From the NCBI GenBank assembly GCA_007922195.1, contig ML682067.1, forward strand, positions 10,549,808-10,613,807: DNA of 64,000 bases, read 5' to 3'. The position numbers and the translations under genes are program-made. The notes under the pieces were generated by a model. The model made no database searches and was not told the DNA's origin. It saw nothing but the letters and a program-made list of their open reading frames with translations. This stretch comes from Podocnemis expansa. Lineage: Eukaryota > Chordata > Testudines > Podocnemididae. Shown here piece after piece: positions 45,685 through 59,294 of the stretch; the stretch's first letter is position 1, and each line of letters begins with the position of its first letter.

Positions 45685-46722
45685 AATGACAAGTGCAGAA
45701 GAGTGGGGTGGAAGGTCAATGTCTTTTCTGCAGGTCTCTCTTCCCAGATCCATTTGAAGAGTCCAACACTGCCTTCAGACCTCAGGAAGTACAACTGCAG
45801 TCAGCCCTACACATGGGTACAAAGGGAGAGTGGCTCTGGCTCCCTGCTTGCATGCCTAGGGCTCAAGCAGCTCTTATTAAATTTAATGAGAGAGATGCTT
45901 ATTGATGTCAACTGGAGTTGGATCAAACCTTGAGACAAACTTAGTCAATGTCCACAAGCAGTTCTGATTTTCATATAAATCATGCCATGTTTCTAAAGCA
46001 TACTCCTCCCTTTCAAACATTTTCCTGATACTAGTCTTAAGACGACAACTTCTCATCCATTTTGCAAATGAAACTCCACAGTTCATACTTACATTATCAT
46101 TACTAACTTCTGCACCACGTGGGCAACAGAGCATAAAGATTTTAACTCCAACAGGATTCCAGTACATAAGAATGAAGATATCATGTGCTTTCGCTCATTT
46201 TATAATTAATAGCATGGCTGACTTTGCTACTGCAGAAGCTTCTTCAGCATATCAGAAAGAAACCGTTCCAGTAAGTTGGAAGCTACCACAACACTAGCTG
46301 TTCCTCTCCTTCTTTTCCTCTTTATAGCTTTGCCAATATTGAAAGACTTCTCAGAATACAAAGTGCCTACAAATCACTTTTGCCACGTCAGTATTCCTCG
46401 CCACTTCAGTATTCCTCAGCACTGTGATTAGTATTCACAAAGCTGTTAAGCAAGTTGAAATAGCAGAAATAACACAATACTATACCTGTTCATAGCTAAA
46501 ATTATTTGCCATGGCTGCCAGAGGAGTGGACAGAGCTAGTCGCTACAATTAATGGTAGAATAGGAGAGGGTCTTGAATTCTTAGATGAATTTTTTCCACA
46601 AAAATATTCAAATTTTAGAGGACACTTGCACCCAGGAGTATGTTCATTACTTCTTCCTGCAACCATTCCTCAATTTGCCTCCTGATGACATGCTACTGGT
46701 GCTTTTCTGATGCTGCTAGGCC
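45685..46722. other. No recognised feature
   Basis: No known domain in the frames at 45693-46167; composition is that of the neighbouring unique DNA. Confidence 0.45.
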
Positions 46723-47490
46723 AGGGGTTGGCAACCCAAAAGAGTAGAAGAGCCATTTCCCCCCACCCTCTCACCATAACCACATAAGCCTGAGTCCGTC
46801 CAGCACCTGTGCCGCAGCCTCTAGCACTGGCAGGTGTGTGTGTGGGCAGTGCACACTCGCTCCATTTTCTCCCTCTGCTGGCAGGGTGGAGCAGCACTGC
46901 CCCACCTACCTCCAGCTGGTCACCCTTCCCAAGAGCGACTGGTGGAGACCTGCAGCTTGCGGAGGCGGGGCCCTTGAATGGCCCCTCCGCGGAGTTCAGG
47001 CTGCTTCGACCTGGCCACTCCAGGGCTGAATGCATCTGATCCAGGGCCTGGGGGCAAGGTGGCCTCTGTTCAGGCATGGAGCAGTGAGGTCAAAGTGGCC
47101 TGAAGTTTGTAAAGCAGGCCATTCCAGGGCCCTGGCTTCACAAGCTGCAGCTCTCTACCGGCTGCTCCTGGGAGGGACAGCCAGCTGGGGGTAGGCTGGG
47201 CAGCACTGCTCCACCCTGCCAGCAGAGGAAGGGATGGAGAGACCGCATGCTGCCCTTACACCTCCCGCCAGCGCTAGGGTCCATGGCATGGCCGCTGGGC
47301 TGCTTCCAGCTCATGCAGTTGTGGTGGGAGGGTGAGGGCAACCCTGGCGCCCCTGATTTGGCCATGATGCTGGGGCCAGCCAGGAGTCCCCAGAGCATAC
47401 CTGGGTCCCTGGAGGAGATTGCCAGGGAGCCAGAAGGGGATGCTCAGGGAGCCACAGGTGGCTCACTGAGCTTGCGTTGCTGATCCCCAT
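46723..47490. mobile_element. hAT-like element, CAGGGGTTGGCAACCC family
   Basis: Starts CAGGGGTTGGCAACCCAAAA and ends GAGCCACAGGTGGCTCACTG...GTTGCTGATCCCC, a standard pairing of a reptile hAT non-autonomous family. Flanking octamers TGCTAGGC and TTCTATTC agree at 5 of 8. The interior is GC-rich; frames on both strands (46670-47483) are compositional. Confidence 0.65.
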
Positions 47491-50400
47491 TCTATTCCTA
47501 GCTGCTGGGAAGTACTGCCTGTGGTTTGTAGTCTGCTCTTTCTACTCTGCCTACAGAAAAGAGGAGTGAGAGCAGGACTGACCCAGTAACAGTCTCTCTT
47601 ATTTTTGCTTTGAGGCTTTGCTCAATTGGATTCAGAGTTTTGCAAGTGTTTCTGAGAATTTGCACATTTCAGAAGTTGAAAATGTTATCATTTCGCCCAG
47701 AAACCCTGTTATTTGTGATTAAAAGAGTAGAAATTCTATACAGAAGTAAGTATTCCTATATTAGCTCCATGCAAGAACACACCCTCCTATGTAATGAAAA
47801 CACATCGTGTCTAAAATCAAATTGACTTTTTAGTGGAAATCAGTGGAAAAAAATGAAGCAAAGCTACAAACCATTTTGCTTTTCATAGTGCTCAGCCTTG
47901 AAATTCAACAAACGGCAGTGGAACAAAGCAGAGAACAAGCTAAGATACACAACATTCCCAAGTGATTTTAATATGCTTGGCAATGGAGGTTACAGGGGAA
48001 AGAGGAAGAGATTCACATAAGGGCACCCAGGATGCTAGTGGTTTCTGAATTCAGACATTTGCAAAGCAGCCTGTTATATACAATGATTAAAGAGACAATA
48101 CACATGCTGCCAGTTTCTTTGTGAGCTGACAAATTAGAACACTTTCTAATGTCCTATAAAAAACATGGAATCCACCCTTTGAACCATGAGCCACATATCT
48201 ATAGTGGGCATACCCCACTCTCTTTGGTTTGAACCATGCCTCATCTTTCCTTCCATAACTGCATATTGCTGTGGAAGAACATGAAAGAAGGACCATGCTA
48301 ATGAGGAACAGATGCAGTCATGAATTTTATACAAAGACTCATTAATTGTCAACAGCCAGTCCACAGATCAGCTGTGCAATGCTCTTATTTTAAATCTGTT
48401 CAGAGGGATGATTTGATGTATACTTGGTTTTCTCAGCCACCATTTTAAAAGTTTCATTTGTCTTGGAAAATCCACTGACACTTACTGTGTACTATGCTGA
48501 AAAACTCCTTGATTCTTCTCCAGGTATGTGGAGGTTAGAGGATAAATGAGGAGAAACTCAAATGATTCCCCAAGGACTAAGAAATGGCACCAGCAATGCT
48601 TGATCCTAATTCTTACTGATACCCTATGAGTCTTTCTATTCCCATGCTTTGTTTTCATTGCTTTATGAGACAGGTAGCAGTGATTGCTAACTAGACATTT
48701 CAACTACTGACATCTTCTCCCCACGTGTCTGTACTTCTCTGAAATGCATTCATAAATGGCCCAGTTATATTTCCTGCGTAAATGGAAAAGGAACGAACAC
48801 TTCTGACTCTTTTGGGATCACAAATTGAAGCACCATTGATTGACTAGGGAAAGTAACACTGCTTGAAAAAGAAAATGAAAATAGAATTTAAACAGATTCT
48901 CTAGGGCTAAAATAATAAACCTGGTACTTCTCTGTGCAAAGCCACCATTGATATCAATGCCGGCAGAAGCACATTTCTCTTTAAAAAATGTGCTTATGTT
49001 AAAATTAAAACTTTTAATTACTTAAATCAACAGAATTTTAATAACCTACTTATTTTAAACTATTTATGCAGTTTTTAAAAAGCGTATTTTCCTCAGCTCA
49101 GACAAAGAAACACATGAGTAAACTCACTTTGGCTTGTATTTAGCTGTCACTTTCTGGTTCTCATACATTGTTAACATGTTTGGTTTGCAAATATGGCAAA
49201 GGAACATCTGTCTACTTTTAAAAAATGGTTTTCAGTGGAATTTAAAGTAGCTTCATGAAAACATTTAATCTTGGGTTTTGTGAAAATTTATTTTTACAAA
49301 AACCTAAGTTTGGGGCAAACTTTATCTGATAATGTCCCTTTAGATACTTTTTCCAGACAAAATCTGAGTGCATCTAAGTGAATCATTGGTTCTCTTCCAT
49401 TTTCTTTTCCAGATTCATTCTTAGAATCAGTTCACTCAATCTGTTTTTTCCTCCTCAGTTTTCTCCTTATTAGACAAGGAGACTGTGTTGTTACTGCTTT
49501 TCCACTGTGCCACTATGCTGGCCTGGTGTATTTCACAGCCAGAAGGAGCCCCATTCTTTTTCCACAGAATTCAATGACAAAACCCCCATTGTCATCTTAA
49601 GAAAAAAAATAGACTTAAATTCATTTTAATGGAATCCCTTTGGATTCCTAATTCATTACCATATGCTGCAATTGTTACCCTGTATTTGTCGGAGGTTTTT
49701 TTGGTTTTTTTTTTCCAGGATGTTCAGGATTTTTTTTTTTTTTTTGGCTTTAAGCAATAGTTAAGCAGTTTTTGTGGAGGAGGGGTTGGTTGGGAGGGTG
49801 GGAAAGCTCTATTTCTCTGCAGCACAGTGAGGCTGGAGGAGTGGCAGATGGAGGAGAGAGGCAGAAAGTGAGCCAATTTACAACAGAAAACTGCCCAGTG
49901 AGAAAGGCCAGCACCAGCCACACAGAGAGGGAGACAGGCACATGGATCTGTCACGTCTGTAATTAAACAGCCACACTAAGAGAGTGAGACAGGCCCATGG
50001 GTCTGTCATATATGTTTTGCATTTAAAGTATGTTATTAAATTTTCTTACCATCCAAGCTGTGACAAAATCTCCCATCCAAGTCCCCACTGCAGCAACCTT
50101 CATGAAACTTTCATTCCTGATGCCCATGAAGTCTGTTATAACGTATGCCCTGTAGAAATAAGCAAGCAGCCTGTAAGTTATACCCATTCATTTATTTTGT
50201 TGAGAAAACATTTTTTAATGTGAAAGATTTTCCGGCTTTTGTCTTATCACATATGCTGCCAGATAGAACATCTATGGGACAGTTCTGAGTAAAGATAGGG
50301 AAGTGACTATGGTTGTACAATCGTGTCTTTTTTTTTTTTTTAAGTCAAAAGGTTGACAAAAGCTTCTGACAACTGAAAAACACGAGTTGTGCTCTTTTCA

Positions 50401-53297
50401 CTTTGCCTTGAGTACAAAAAGAACTCTAGCATTCTGCCAAAAGGAGTGTGCCCATAAAAATAAAATCCTTTCGCCTCCCTTTAAAAATAATTGAACCACC
50501 TGACCTTAAACATTACAGTACAAATACCTTTCATTTAATTCTAGTGAGAAGCAACTGTCTCATGTTCTTGTTACATTTCAAAATCTCCATGAATGCACTT
50601 TACCTAAAAATCAAAGGAAAAGTGTTTTCACACACATTGAGCTATGTTCAGGTAAGGACTGTGAGTTAATGAAAAAGAGAAACAGACCAAAAAACCCCAA
50701 ACAAACAAACCCCTAGCCCACATGACATTCTGGGTCAAGCAATGGTGCAGAATTTGTAACAAACACCACACAATAGTTTTTTATACACTTCAGACTCAGC
50801 ACAAAGGGATACATTTGGAAATACATACACCCATGGTAATTTTGATCTATCTTTCTTACACATAGCTTAATGCATATTTCTTCTCTTTATTAACAATTGT
50901 TTTGCTTGGTTTTTTGAAAAATGCTCCTTTTCATTGATTTACATAAGAGCTAATTTATTGAACAATAATAGTTCTTACATTCTCTTTTCAAGTAAACACG
51001 TATTTAAGGGGTTATTAAAACCACAGATTATATAAACAGTACGTGTGTTCAGGGATGTAGGTGATCAACCCAACTGACATGACAACTTCTTGGGAACCAA
51101 TGTAATCTTTTTTTTACAAATCTAGCTCAGTGTTCATTATGCACCCAGCATCTAGGCCCATTTGGGCCCAATCCTGCATCTGTATCAGTGCCCTATGCCT
51201 ATGTAAAGCCCCACTGAAGTCAAGTTTTGTCTGCATGAATCCAGCGGAAGGACCTCGCCCTGTAACTGTGTTTAGGAACAGTAAGTTACAGTCTGCAGTA
51301 ATAACCTACTTTTAGCACACAGGTGTATGGCATGATACACCATAATGGCTTTTGACTAAACACCAGTTTAGAGATATTTTAGCTAGCATCCCATTAAGAA
51401 AACAAAACATGATGGTGTCTGTTCTGTTCATTATTTGAACAGCACATAAATGTAAGCTTCAACTTCCTGTTGAGCTGCTCAAAAAAGACAGATCTTATAA
51501 GCAATTTGTAAATGTGTTCTATAAAGTCAAATTAAACATAAATTTAATTCTTCCCATTCTCTGCTGTCTAGTCCCCAAACTTAAAACACCATCACTTCTG
51601 AATTACCTCAGAATGTTTAAATCTGGGTAATTAAAGTGAGGAAATTATTAACAAAATGGAGAGTGGTGATGCCTGGTGTAAAGATGATTGATCAAAAAAA
51701 TGTCAATGACCTCAATTCTCCACTTCCTGAAACCGTATGCAAAGTTGGAATAAATGCAAGATAATTTGGACTGACAACATTTTAGAACTGTTTTCAAAAG
51801 GTGTAGTAGATGACTTTAGAAGATGCAAGAAAATAAAGGATTTCACAATCTTTGAAAATCAGACCACATATTTTGGTTTTGTGGCATAAAAAGCCTGGAA
51901 GGAGATGGGTTGTACTGATGATCCCTTGGAAATTCAAGTGAAGAAAACCTTTTACTTTATTTTGGGTTTTGTTGTCATCCTTTGGCTTTGTAACAGTCTT
52001 GGAACAGGTATGTCTGAGCAGCATTTTAGAGTCAGAATGTTTTTTTGTTATTTTGGATTAGGGCAACAATAAAGTCTGCAGTCACCTGGTTGAATAAGGT
52101 CTGCTCTCAAAAATAAAGTCTGGGAGAACTTTTCTACTAACCAGTTTTAAACTCCCATTTTCTGTCTCATCTGTGTCATTAGCACAAGTATGTGCCATTT
52201 AATCATATACCCACCCACCCAGGCACTACACACCCACACATAAATCCACACATTGGTTCTCTTCTTATATAATAATCTGGTAAATGATGTACTTGATCTG
52301 AAAAATAATTAAGGTTGAATACAGTTGTAATGTAGGTGAGTATCAAATTGTGAATTATAATTAAAGAAGTAAATTATTATAAAGGTGCTATTAAGCAATA
52401 TAATCTATATATATTTTAACTCTATCAATTAACTAAAATGAAATAAAGAACTACTTAATCTGAAACATGAAGAAAAAAGTATTAGGAATGACAACAGAAA
52501 TGCACTACTTTCTATTGCCTTTTAATGCATACAATTCTTCTTTTCTTTTATGTTCTCCCTGAATAATTTTCATTTGCACACACACACCAAAGAGGTGGTT
52601 GCAGAAATTTTGGTCACTATTATAAATGCAAATTTTTATTTGCTTTCAATTACTTCAGTTGAGAGATTCTCAATTTTCAAGTTTGAATTAAAAGTACGCA
52701 TTTTCTTTAAAGTATACTATACCATCATTTGACCTTGAAGAATATGTTCTCACAGTACTACACATGGGATTAACTTTAACATGGGGGGGGGGACTTTGTG
52801 CATGGAAAGAAACAAGTTGAGGCAAGCTCTTCTTTGCAGGATTCCGACTGATCTCCACTGATGCTCAGTGCTAGTAGTAATGTAATGTAATATAGATGGG
52901 GATTTTTACCAACATATCTTCTAACTTCAGTTGCAGCTCAGGGCAGGGTGAAATGAGACAGCCTGAGTCCATAAGAAGGAGAAGTACACCCCTCAGGACC
53001 AGAGCCTGAGAGGGAAGGGCTACGACGTATAGACATATGCCCTTATCTTTGGTGCCATGGGTGCTTGGGACCCCTACAATGAGGGTGTGCTATGGGCCTG
53101 TGGAGTCAGTCAGTGCTACCCCAGCTGATGTGGTGTCTCATGGTGTCTCACACCATCAGGTAGTCTAGCTACATTTACATCAAACACATCACTGGGTGCA
53201 CATCGTACCAAGAGAACTAAGCTGGAGCTCCACCATGCATTGGCATCAGAAAGTTTCAAGACTTCCTACCCAATGACAGGAACTTTTTGACTAAAGA
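47491..53297. other. No recognised gene in 5.8 kb; simple tracts and old repeats
   Basis: Long T-runs lie near 49697-49745 and 50328-50341. An old repeat with GGCCCAATCCTGCATCTG and CCCCACTGAAGTCAAG occupies 51160-51250. 52540-52600 has a short CACACACA run. No frame resembles a known protein, and I see no obvious splice-bounded conserved exon. Confidence 0.45.
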
Positions 53298-54179
53298 CAG
53301 GGGTTAAAGTATAATTTGCTGGGCCCTGGAACCCTCCTAAATTTCTAGGCTCCCTTCATGCAAGTCTGGGCCCCCTTCACCCACCCCAGCTACTGCCCCC
53401 CACCTGAGCTACTGCCCCCCAGCCCCTGTCTCACCAGTGGTCCACTGAACCTTTCCCCAACTCCCTCCAGAATCCCACAGCTCACCACTGGTGCCCCAAC
53501 CCTTCCCCAACCCGCTGCTGTGCCATGCCGTCTTCCCAAAATGCCATGGGCCAATGCCTCCTCCATGCCCTTTCCCCACCGGGCAAGGTCACCTGTCCCC
53601 AACCCCCCCCCCACAGCCCCTTACCTGGCTGCTGTGCAGAGCAGACCCAGCCCAGGCTGGGGCTCCCCCCCAGGGCCTGCTCTGACTGAGCATGCTCAGT
53701 TAGTGCAGGCTCAGGGTGGGATGTTTAAAATCTCCCAGCCGGAGGCAGCTCCCTGCCCTGCTAGAATGCGCTGGAATGGCATTCCAGGGCCTGCTATTTT
53801 TAGGGGCTCAGCGTTTGGCAGCAGGGATTTCCCTAACATCCCCCCTACACCTCCCTTACGCCCTCCCTGAATTTCCCAACACCCGTCCAGTTGTCAGCTA
53901 GTAACAGTGTTATATCAATTCAGTAAGCACCCCCCAAAACCCCCTACAGCTCCCCCTACACCCCCCTAATTTCAACTCTTAGGGAGAATGTGTTTGGCGG
54001 GCCCCTACAAATAGAAAATGAAGCCAGAATGCTGAATTCCAGTGCCCACTATTTTTAAATGGTGGGCCCCAGAACACAGAGTTCTGGCTCCATTTTTATA
54101 TTTTTGGGGGACACAGAAAACTGAAAATAGTGGGCCCCAGAATGCTGTTCTAGTTTGTTTTGGCCTACTTTAACTCCTG
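53298..54179. mobile_element. hAT element with TIRs and 8-bp target duplication
   Basis: 882 bp from CAGGGGTTAAAGTATAATTT to GGCCTACTTTAACTCCTG, ends that match over 12 of 14 bases when inverted. Flanking octamers ACTAAAGA (53290-53297) and ACTAAAGG (54180-54187) agree at 7 of 8, the hAT hallmark. The interior is C-rich and Pro-coding only by composition (frame 53358-53870). No transposase is present. It is the best-preserved member of the family also seen at 12356-13871. Confidence 0.85.
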
Positions 54180-54365
54180 ACTAAAGGACTATGCACATCA
54201 TACTACTGAATCAATAGGGGTAAACCCACTATTATTGCTGCAGTTACTTCCCATTAACCACATCTCAAGTGACTTCTATAATAAGCAACGTTCCTGAACT
54301 GCTGAACACTGAACAGAGAAAGTAGGGTAATCAGCCCTGTATCTTAGGTGGCTGTATACAAACAC

Positions 54366-55013
54366 AATGAGCCTGGGAAGCAAGCTGGAAGAAGTCCTGC
54401 CACAATCAAGGAACTATTATGTAATTCGGATAACAGAGATGTGGTGGGACAGCTTGCACGATTGGAGTACTGCTGTGGATGGGTATATATTGTTCAGGTA
54501 TGACAGGTGGGGAAGAAGAGGAGGAGGAGTAGCACTATATGTAAAAGGTCTCCACGACGGCTCAGAGCTCCATTATGAAAGTGGAGACAAGCCTATTGAA
54601 AGTCTCTGGGTTAAGTTCAGAGTAGAGTGCAATAAGGTGATTCTGTGGTAGGTGTCTGCTATGGACAGAAGGAGGAGGTAGATGAGGCTTTCTATGGACC
54701 ACTAGAGGAAGCTTCTAAATCACAGGCCCTGGTTCTCATGGAGGACTTCAGTTACCCTCACATCTGCTGGGAGGGCCATACAGCAGTGCACAGACAATCC
54801 AGAAAGTTTTTGGAGAGCTTTGAGGACAAATTCCTCATACAAATGGTAGAGGAATCAATTAGGGGTTTTGCTTTTCTTGACCTGCTGCTCACAAACAGAG
54901 AAGAATTGGTAGGGAAAGTAGAAATGAACAGCAACCTGGACAGTAGCAACCATGAGATGGTTGAGTTCAGGATCCTAATCAAAGAAAGAAAAAAAAGAAG
55001 CAGAACACCCTGA
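54366..55013 (+). pseudogene. CR1 endonuclease domain (APE-type) remnant
   Basis: 54367-54651 and 54645-55013 overlap with a frameshift. The first part gives ITEMWWDSLHDWSTAVDGY and GRRGGGVALYVKGL, the conserved CR1 endonuclease core. The second gives VGVCYGQKEEVDEAFYGPLE, MEDFSYPHICWEG and LDLLLTNREELVGKV. The usual GDFN is EDFS and the usual SDHE is SNHE here, so two catalytic positions are changed besides the frameshift. The N-terminal part of the domain is missing. Confidence 0.85.
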
Positions 55014-55284
55014 ACGTCAGAAAAGCACATTTTGGCTCCCTTAGGGAACTGATGGGCAGGATCCCTGGGAGGCCAATCTGAAGGGAAAACAGTCCAAGAG
55101 AGCTACCTGTATTTTAAATAAACCCAACTAAGGGCACAGAAAGATACCATTCCAATGTGCAAAAAGAATAGCAAATATGGGAGGCACCCAGTGTGGCTTA
55201 GCAGAGAACTCTACATTGAGCTGAGACACAAAAGGGAAGCTTATAAGAAGTGGAAGCTTGGACAGATGACTTGGGTGGAATATA

Positions 55285-56330
55285 ATGATATTGCTTGGGC
55301 CTGCAAAGATAAAAATCAGGAAAGCCAAAGGGCAACTGGAGTTGCAGCTAGCATGGGATGTAAAGGGTGACAGGAAGGGATTCTACAAGTATGTCAGTAA
55401 CAAGAAAAGAATCAGGGATGGTGTAGGTCCCTTACTGAAAGGGGCAGGCAACCTAGTGGTGGATGATGCAGAAAAGGCTAAAGTACTCAATGCTTTTTTT
55501 ACCTCAGTCTTCACAGGCAGGATCAGCTCCCAGGCTACTGCACTGGGCAACACAGAAAAGGGAGAAGGAGGGCAGCTCTCAGTGATGGAAGGTCAGGTTA
55601 GGCACTTCTTAGTGAAGTTGGACGTGCACAAGTCTATGGGCTGGATGAACTGCATCTGAGGGTGCTGAGAGAGTTGGCTGATGTGATTGCAGAGCCTCTA
55701 GCCATTATTTTTGGAAACTTGTGGTGATTGGGGGAGGTCCCAGATGATTGGAAAAAAGAAAATATATCTGTCTTTAAGAAAGGGAAAGAGAAGGATCTGG
55801 GGAACTACAGACTAATCAGTCTCACCTCAATCCCTGGAAAAATCATGAAGCAGCTCTTCAAAGAATCAATGCTGAAACACTTAGAGGAAAATAGGGAAGT
55901 CAGGAAGGATCGGCATGGATTCACCAAGGGCAAATTATGCCTGACCGATCTGATTGCCATCTATGATGAGATGACTGGCTTTGTGCATAAGGGAACAGTT
56001 GTCAATGTGATATATTTGGACTTTAGCAAAGCTTTTGATCTGGTTTCCTACAACATTCTTGTCAGCAAGTTAAAAAAGCATGGTTTGGATGAATTGGCTG
56101 TAGGGTGGACAGAAAACTGGTTAGATCATTGGGCTTTGTGGGTAGGGATTAATGGGTCAATATCTATTTGGCAACCAGTAATAAGCAGAGTGTCCCAAGG
56201 GTCAGTCCTGCAGCTAATTTTATTCAACATCTTCATCAATGATCTAGATGATGGGATAGATTGCACACTCAGTAAGTTTTCAGATGACACCAAGCTGGGG
56301 GGAATGTAGATGGCAGGGATGGTAGGGAAA
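55285..56330 (+). pseudogene. CR1 reverse transcriptase domain remnant
   Basis: 55285-55659 covers the segment before the palm (GVGPLLKGAGNLVVDDAEKA, VLNAFFTSVFTG). 55728-56309 is open for 193 codons with [34 protein letters not shown], then motif [11 protein letters not shown], the [18 protein letters not shown] motif and FSDDTKLGG for the catalytic YADD-like box. In CR1 the last motif is usually FADD, so one residue differs while both aspartates remain. Frameshifts separate it from the endonuclease and from the C-terminus. Confidence 0.9.
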
Positions 56331-56380
56331 GGATTCAGGAAGACCTAGACAAACTGGAGCATTGGGCCAAATGAAATCTC

Positions 56381-57100
56381 ATGACGTTCAACAAGGACAA
56401 GTGCAAAGTCCTGCACTTAAAATGGAAAAACCCCATGTACTGGTACAGGTTGGGGACTAACTGTTTAAGTAGCAACTCCGTAGAAAAGGACCTGGGGGTT
56501 ATGGTGGATGGGAAGCTGGATATGAGTCAACAGTGTGCCCTTGTTGCTGAAAAGGTCATGGCTTATTGGGCTGTATCAGTAGGGGTGATGCCAGTAGATT
56601 GAGGGATGTGATTATTCCCCTCCTTTTAGCACTGGTGAAGCTGCATCTGGAATATTTTGTCCAGTTTTGGACTCCCCACTACAGAAAGTATGTGGACAAA
56701 TAAGAAGAAGTCCAGCAAAGAACAATAAAAATGATTAGGGGGCTGGGGCACATGACTTATGAGAGACCGAAGGAACTTGTTTTATTTCTTCTGCTGAAGA
56801 GAAGACTGAGGGGAGACTTGATAACTGCCTTCAACTTCTTGAAGGGATGCTCCAAAAAGGAGGGAACGAGGTTATTCTCAGTGGTGACAGAGGACAGAAC
56901 AAGGAGCAATGGATTTAAGTTGCAGCTGTGGGGGTCTAAGTTGGATATTAGGAATACTTTCTCAGGAGGAGGGTTGTGAAACACTGGAATTGGTTGCCTA
57001 GATAGACAGTGGAATCTCCATATCTGGAAACTTTTAAGATCTGGTTGGAAAAAATCCTGGCTGGGATGATTTAGTGGGAGTAGTCCTGATTTTAGCATCT
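56381..57100 (+). pseudogene. CR1 C-terminal region remnant
   Basis: 56381-56602 (MTFNKDKCKVLHLKW, EKDLGVMVDGKLDMSQQCA) and 56731-56979 (LRGDLITAFNFLKGCSKKEG, GSKLDIRNTFSG) match the CR1 C-terminus that is better preserved at 31244-31714. Stops and shifts separate the segments. Confidence 0.85.
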
Positions 57101-57152
57101 GGACTAGATGACATCATGAGATCTCTTCCAGCCCTAATATTCTATGATTTTC

Positions 57153-59294
57153 TTTAAACCATTGAACCCTTGATTCTTTACCTGGGATACTGAAGATTAC
57201 ATATTCCTTGTATGTGGTAACTTCTAACCTAATTCTGCATTTATAAATAATTTGAACCCAGACGCCTAGCAGATGTCTTTGTAAACCTTCTTAATGTTTA
57301 TAAAGAACAAACAGTTATCTTTAACAAAACCCTGCCCGTATGCATATTACAGCCTCCATCAGTGTTGCCACTGACGAAGCTGCAAGAATGGAGAATTATG
57401 GGTCCTTTTTTTGGCAGTTTGAATAAGGTAACAGATTACAATATAGGACAGAAGTACCTCTAATCCTATGACCAAATGCTCCAACTGGACACTCAAATAC
57501 TGATTTTCTGAGCAAATTACAAGAATCTGAAATGTCTAGATGATAGAAAATCAGAAGAAAATTTTTAATATCACCAATACCTTGTATACTTTATTCTACA
57601 TACACAGAATTTGTCATAGAATTTGCTTTTTGCTTCAGAACTGTGCTTCACAATCTAAGTTTGTTTTAGAAAAAAAGGAAAAAGCTCCTAGAGCTCCAAG
57701 ATGTGGAGGAAAAAAAGGTGAAATGAGACATAATGATGTGATAGTGTCTGTCTGACAGCCTAAAGCAATGGTTCTGAGAGTCATGAACTGCTTTATCTCA
57801 ACTATGAGTTATATTTTCAACATTAGGTTTCAATGTGAAGAGCCAATATTTTAAACTATTTAGGAAATAGTATTTATCTCTCAGTCTCAGAGTACCTTCT
57901 GCTCCTTCCCAGGTGCCAAAAATCAAAATGTCTCTTCCTTGGTTGGTTGCCCAAATTTCCTGCTTCCCTGATCCCTCACAATGCTGCTCTGTATTTTCAG
58001 TATAAAATTCTATAGCACAATGAAAATGGAAAACAGGTGGACAATGTAATACCTATCATTGTTCCAGTTTATAACAGGAGGAATGCCATATTGACCGCAT
58101 TATTCGTTTTCATATTCAATTCACTACAACTCACTTCTTTTAAACTTTTCTGATGCTGCCACAGATTCTTCAGTCTGAACTGGAGCTTTACAGAATCAAG
58201 ACACCTTGATGCAGAATTTACATCTAGTTTGCGGCAGACCATAGGGCCTTCGCTGACAGCAGTCCACGAAGCGCAGAACTACCCTGAAACACTCCATATA
58301 GCATACACCTGTGATGGAACCAGGCCAGTCAAGTCAATAAAGATACTGTTACCATTCCCTTGCATTAATGTTTCAGGACAGCATTCATTGGCACTAAATC
58401 CTCCTCAAAGCCATCCACTGTGAATATTTCAAGATACAAAACAAATTTCCCTCTATCGACCAATTCTTGGACGATTGTGTAAGAACCAGAACAGAAGGTC
58501 AATAGATAGGTGTGCATTTCAGTGTAGCTATACTATCTTGACATCACAAAGCAGAGGTAAAATGAGCTATTTATCACCCCTTCTCTGAAACAAAACACCA
58601 GCACAAAGCCAAGTAAATTGTTCAAGAGAAAGTCTGATAGCAAGATAACATGAAGTAGCTGCCCTGTCAGCATAATACACAATGAAACGCATCCCCAACA
58701 TGGAGAGCCAACCAAAGTCTAAGCATTTCTTCATCCCAATTTATTTGTACTGTAATTGCACCCAGAACCAATCAATCTGGGACCATGGTACCATTGTGCT
58801 AGGAAGAATACAAATGTATTAAATGACATGGGACTGCAGAGCACTGCTTAAAGTGAGGTGAGGAGAGGCATAAATTTACTTCTCCTATCTTTAGCCTCCT
58901 CCTCCTTTCTCAGGCCTATCGCCACCACCAGCAGCCTGACACCACTGGGACATAAGTCCCTAACACCCCTACTCCACATATGAGTGATTGCCTAGCACCT
59001 TTACCTGGCTTATGGGGTCACAGCACCATCAGGTCTCACCCAGCCAAAAAGTGGTCAGACCATCACTTGGGCACTGTCCTCCTGTCCCACACAGGTCCAT
59101 GACCTATTAAAATGACAGTCCTTGCTCCATAGCTCTTACAATCTACTATATGATGAGAAACATCTCAATAAAACTATCAATGAGGAAAGAGAAGATAAGA
59201 ATAATACAGAGAGGATTAGCAGTGGTCAGCACACCAACAACTTAAGCCATTAAGCATTTTATAGGTCTTAGAGTGTGTTAAAGCTTTATGCAGG
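57153..59294. other. No recognised feature
   Basis: AT-rich DNA with no known coding similarity; short frames only. Confidence 0.5.

Larger units (their letters stand above)
54366..57152 (+). mobile_element. CR1 LINE with endonuclease and reverse transcriptase, decayed
   Basis: The longest CR1 here. It begins inside the endonuclease domain and runs through the reverse transcriptase to the 3' tail ending GCCCTAATATTCTATGATTT. The coding frame is broken by several shifts and stops. CR1 retrotransposes by nicking a target and priming reverse transcription from the RNA 3' end. The element inserted about 180 bp after the hAT at 53298-54179. Confidence 0.9.

Noticed and set aside
45693..46167. Possible small exons on either strand
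   Set aside because: No known domain, no conserved splice context that I can identify, and composition like the surroundings.
46670..47483. Frames of 76-135 codons on both strands
   Set aside because: GC-rich interior of a CAGGGGTTGGCAACC hAT-like element.
53358..53870. 170-codon proline-rich frame
   Set aside because: Lies wholly inside a C-rich non-autonomous hAT element; composition explains it.
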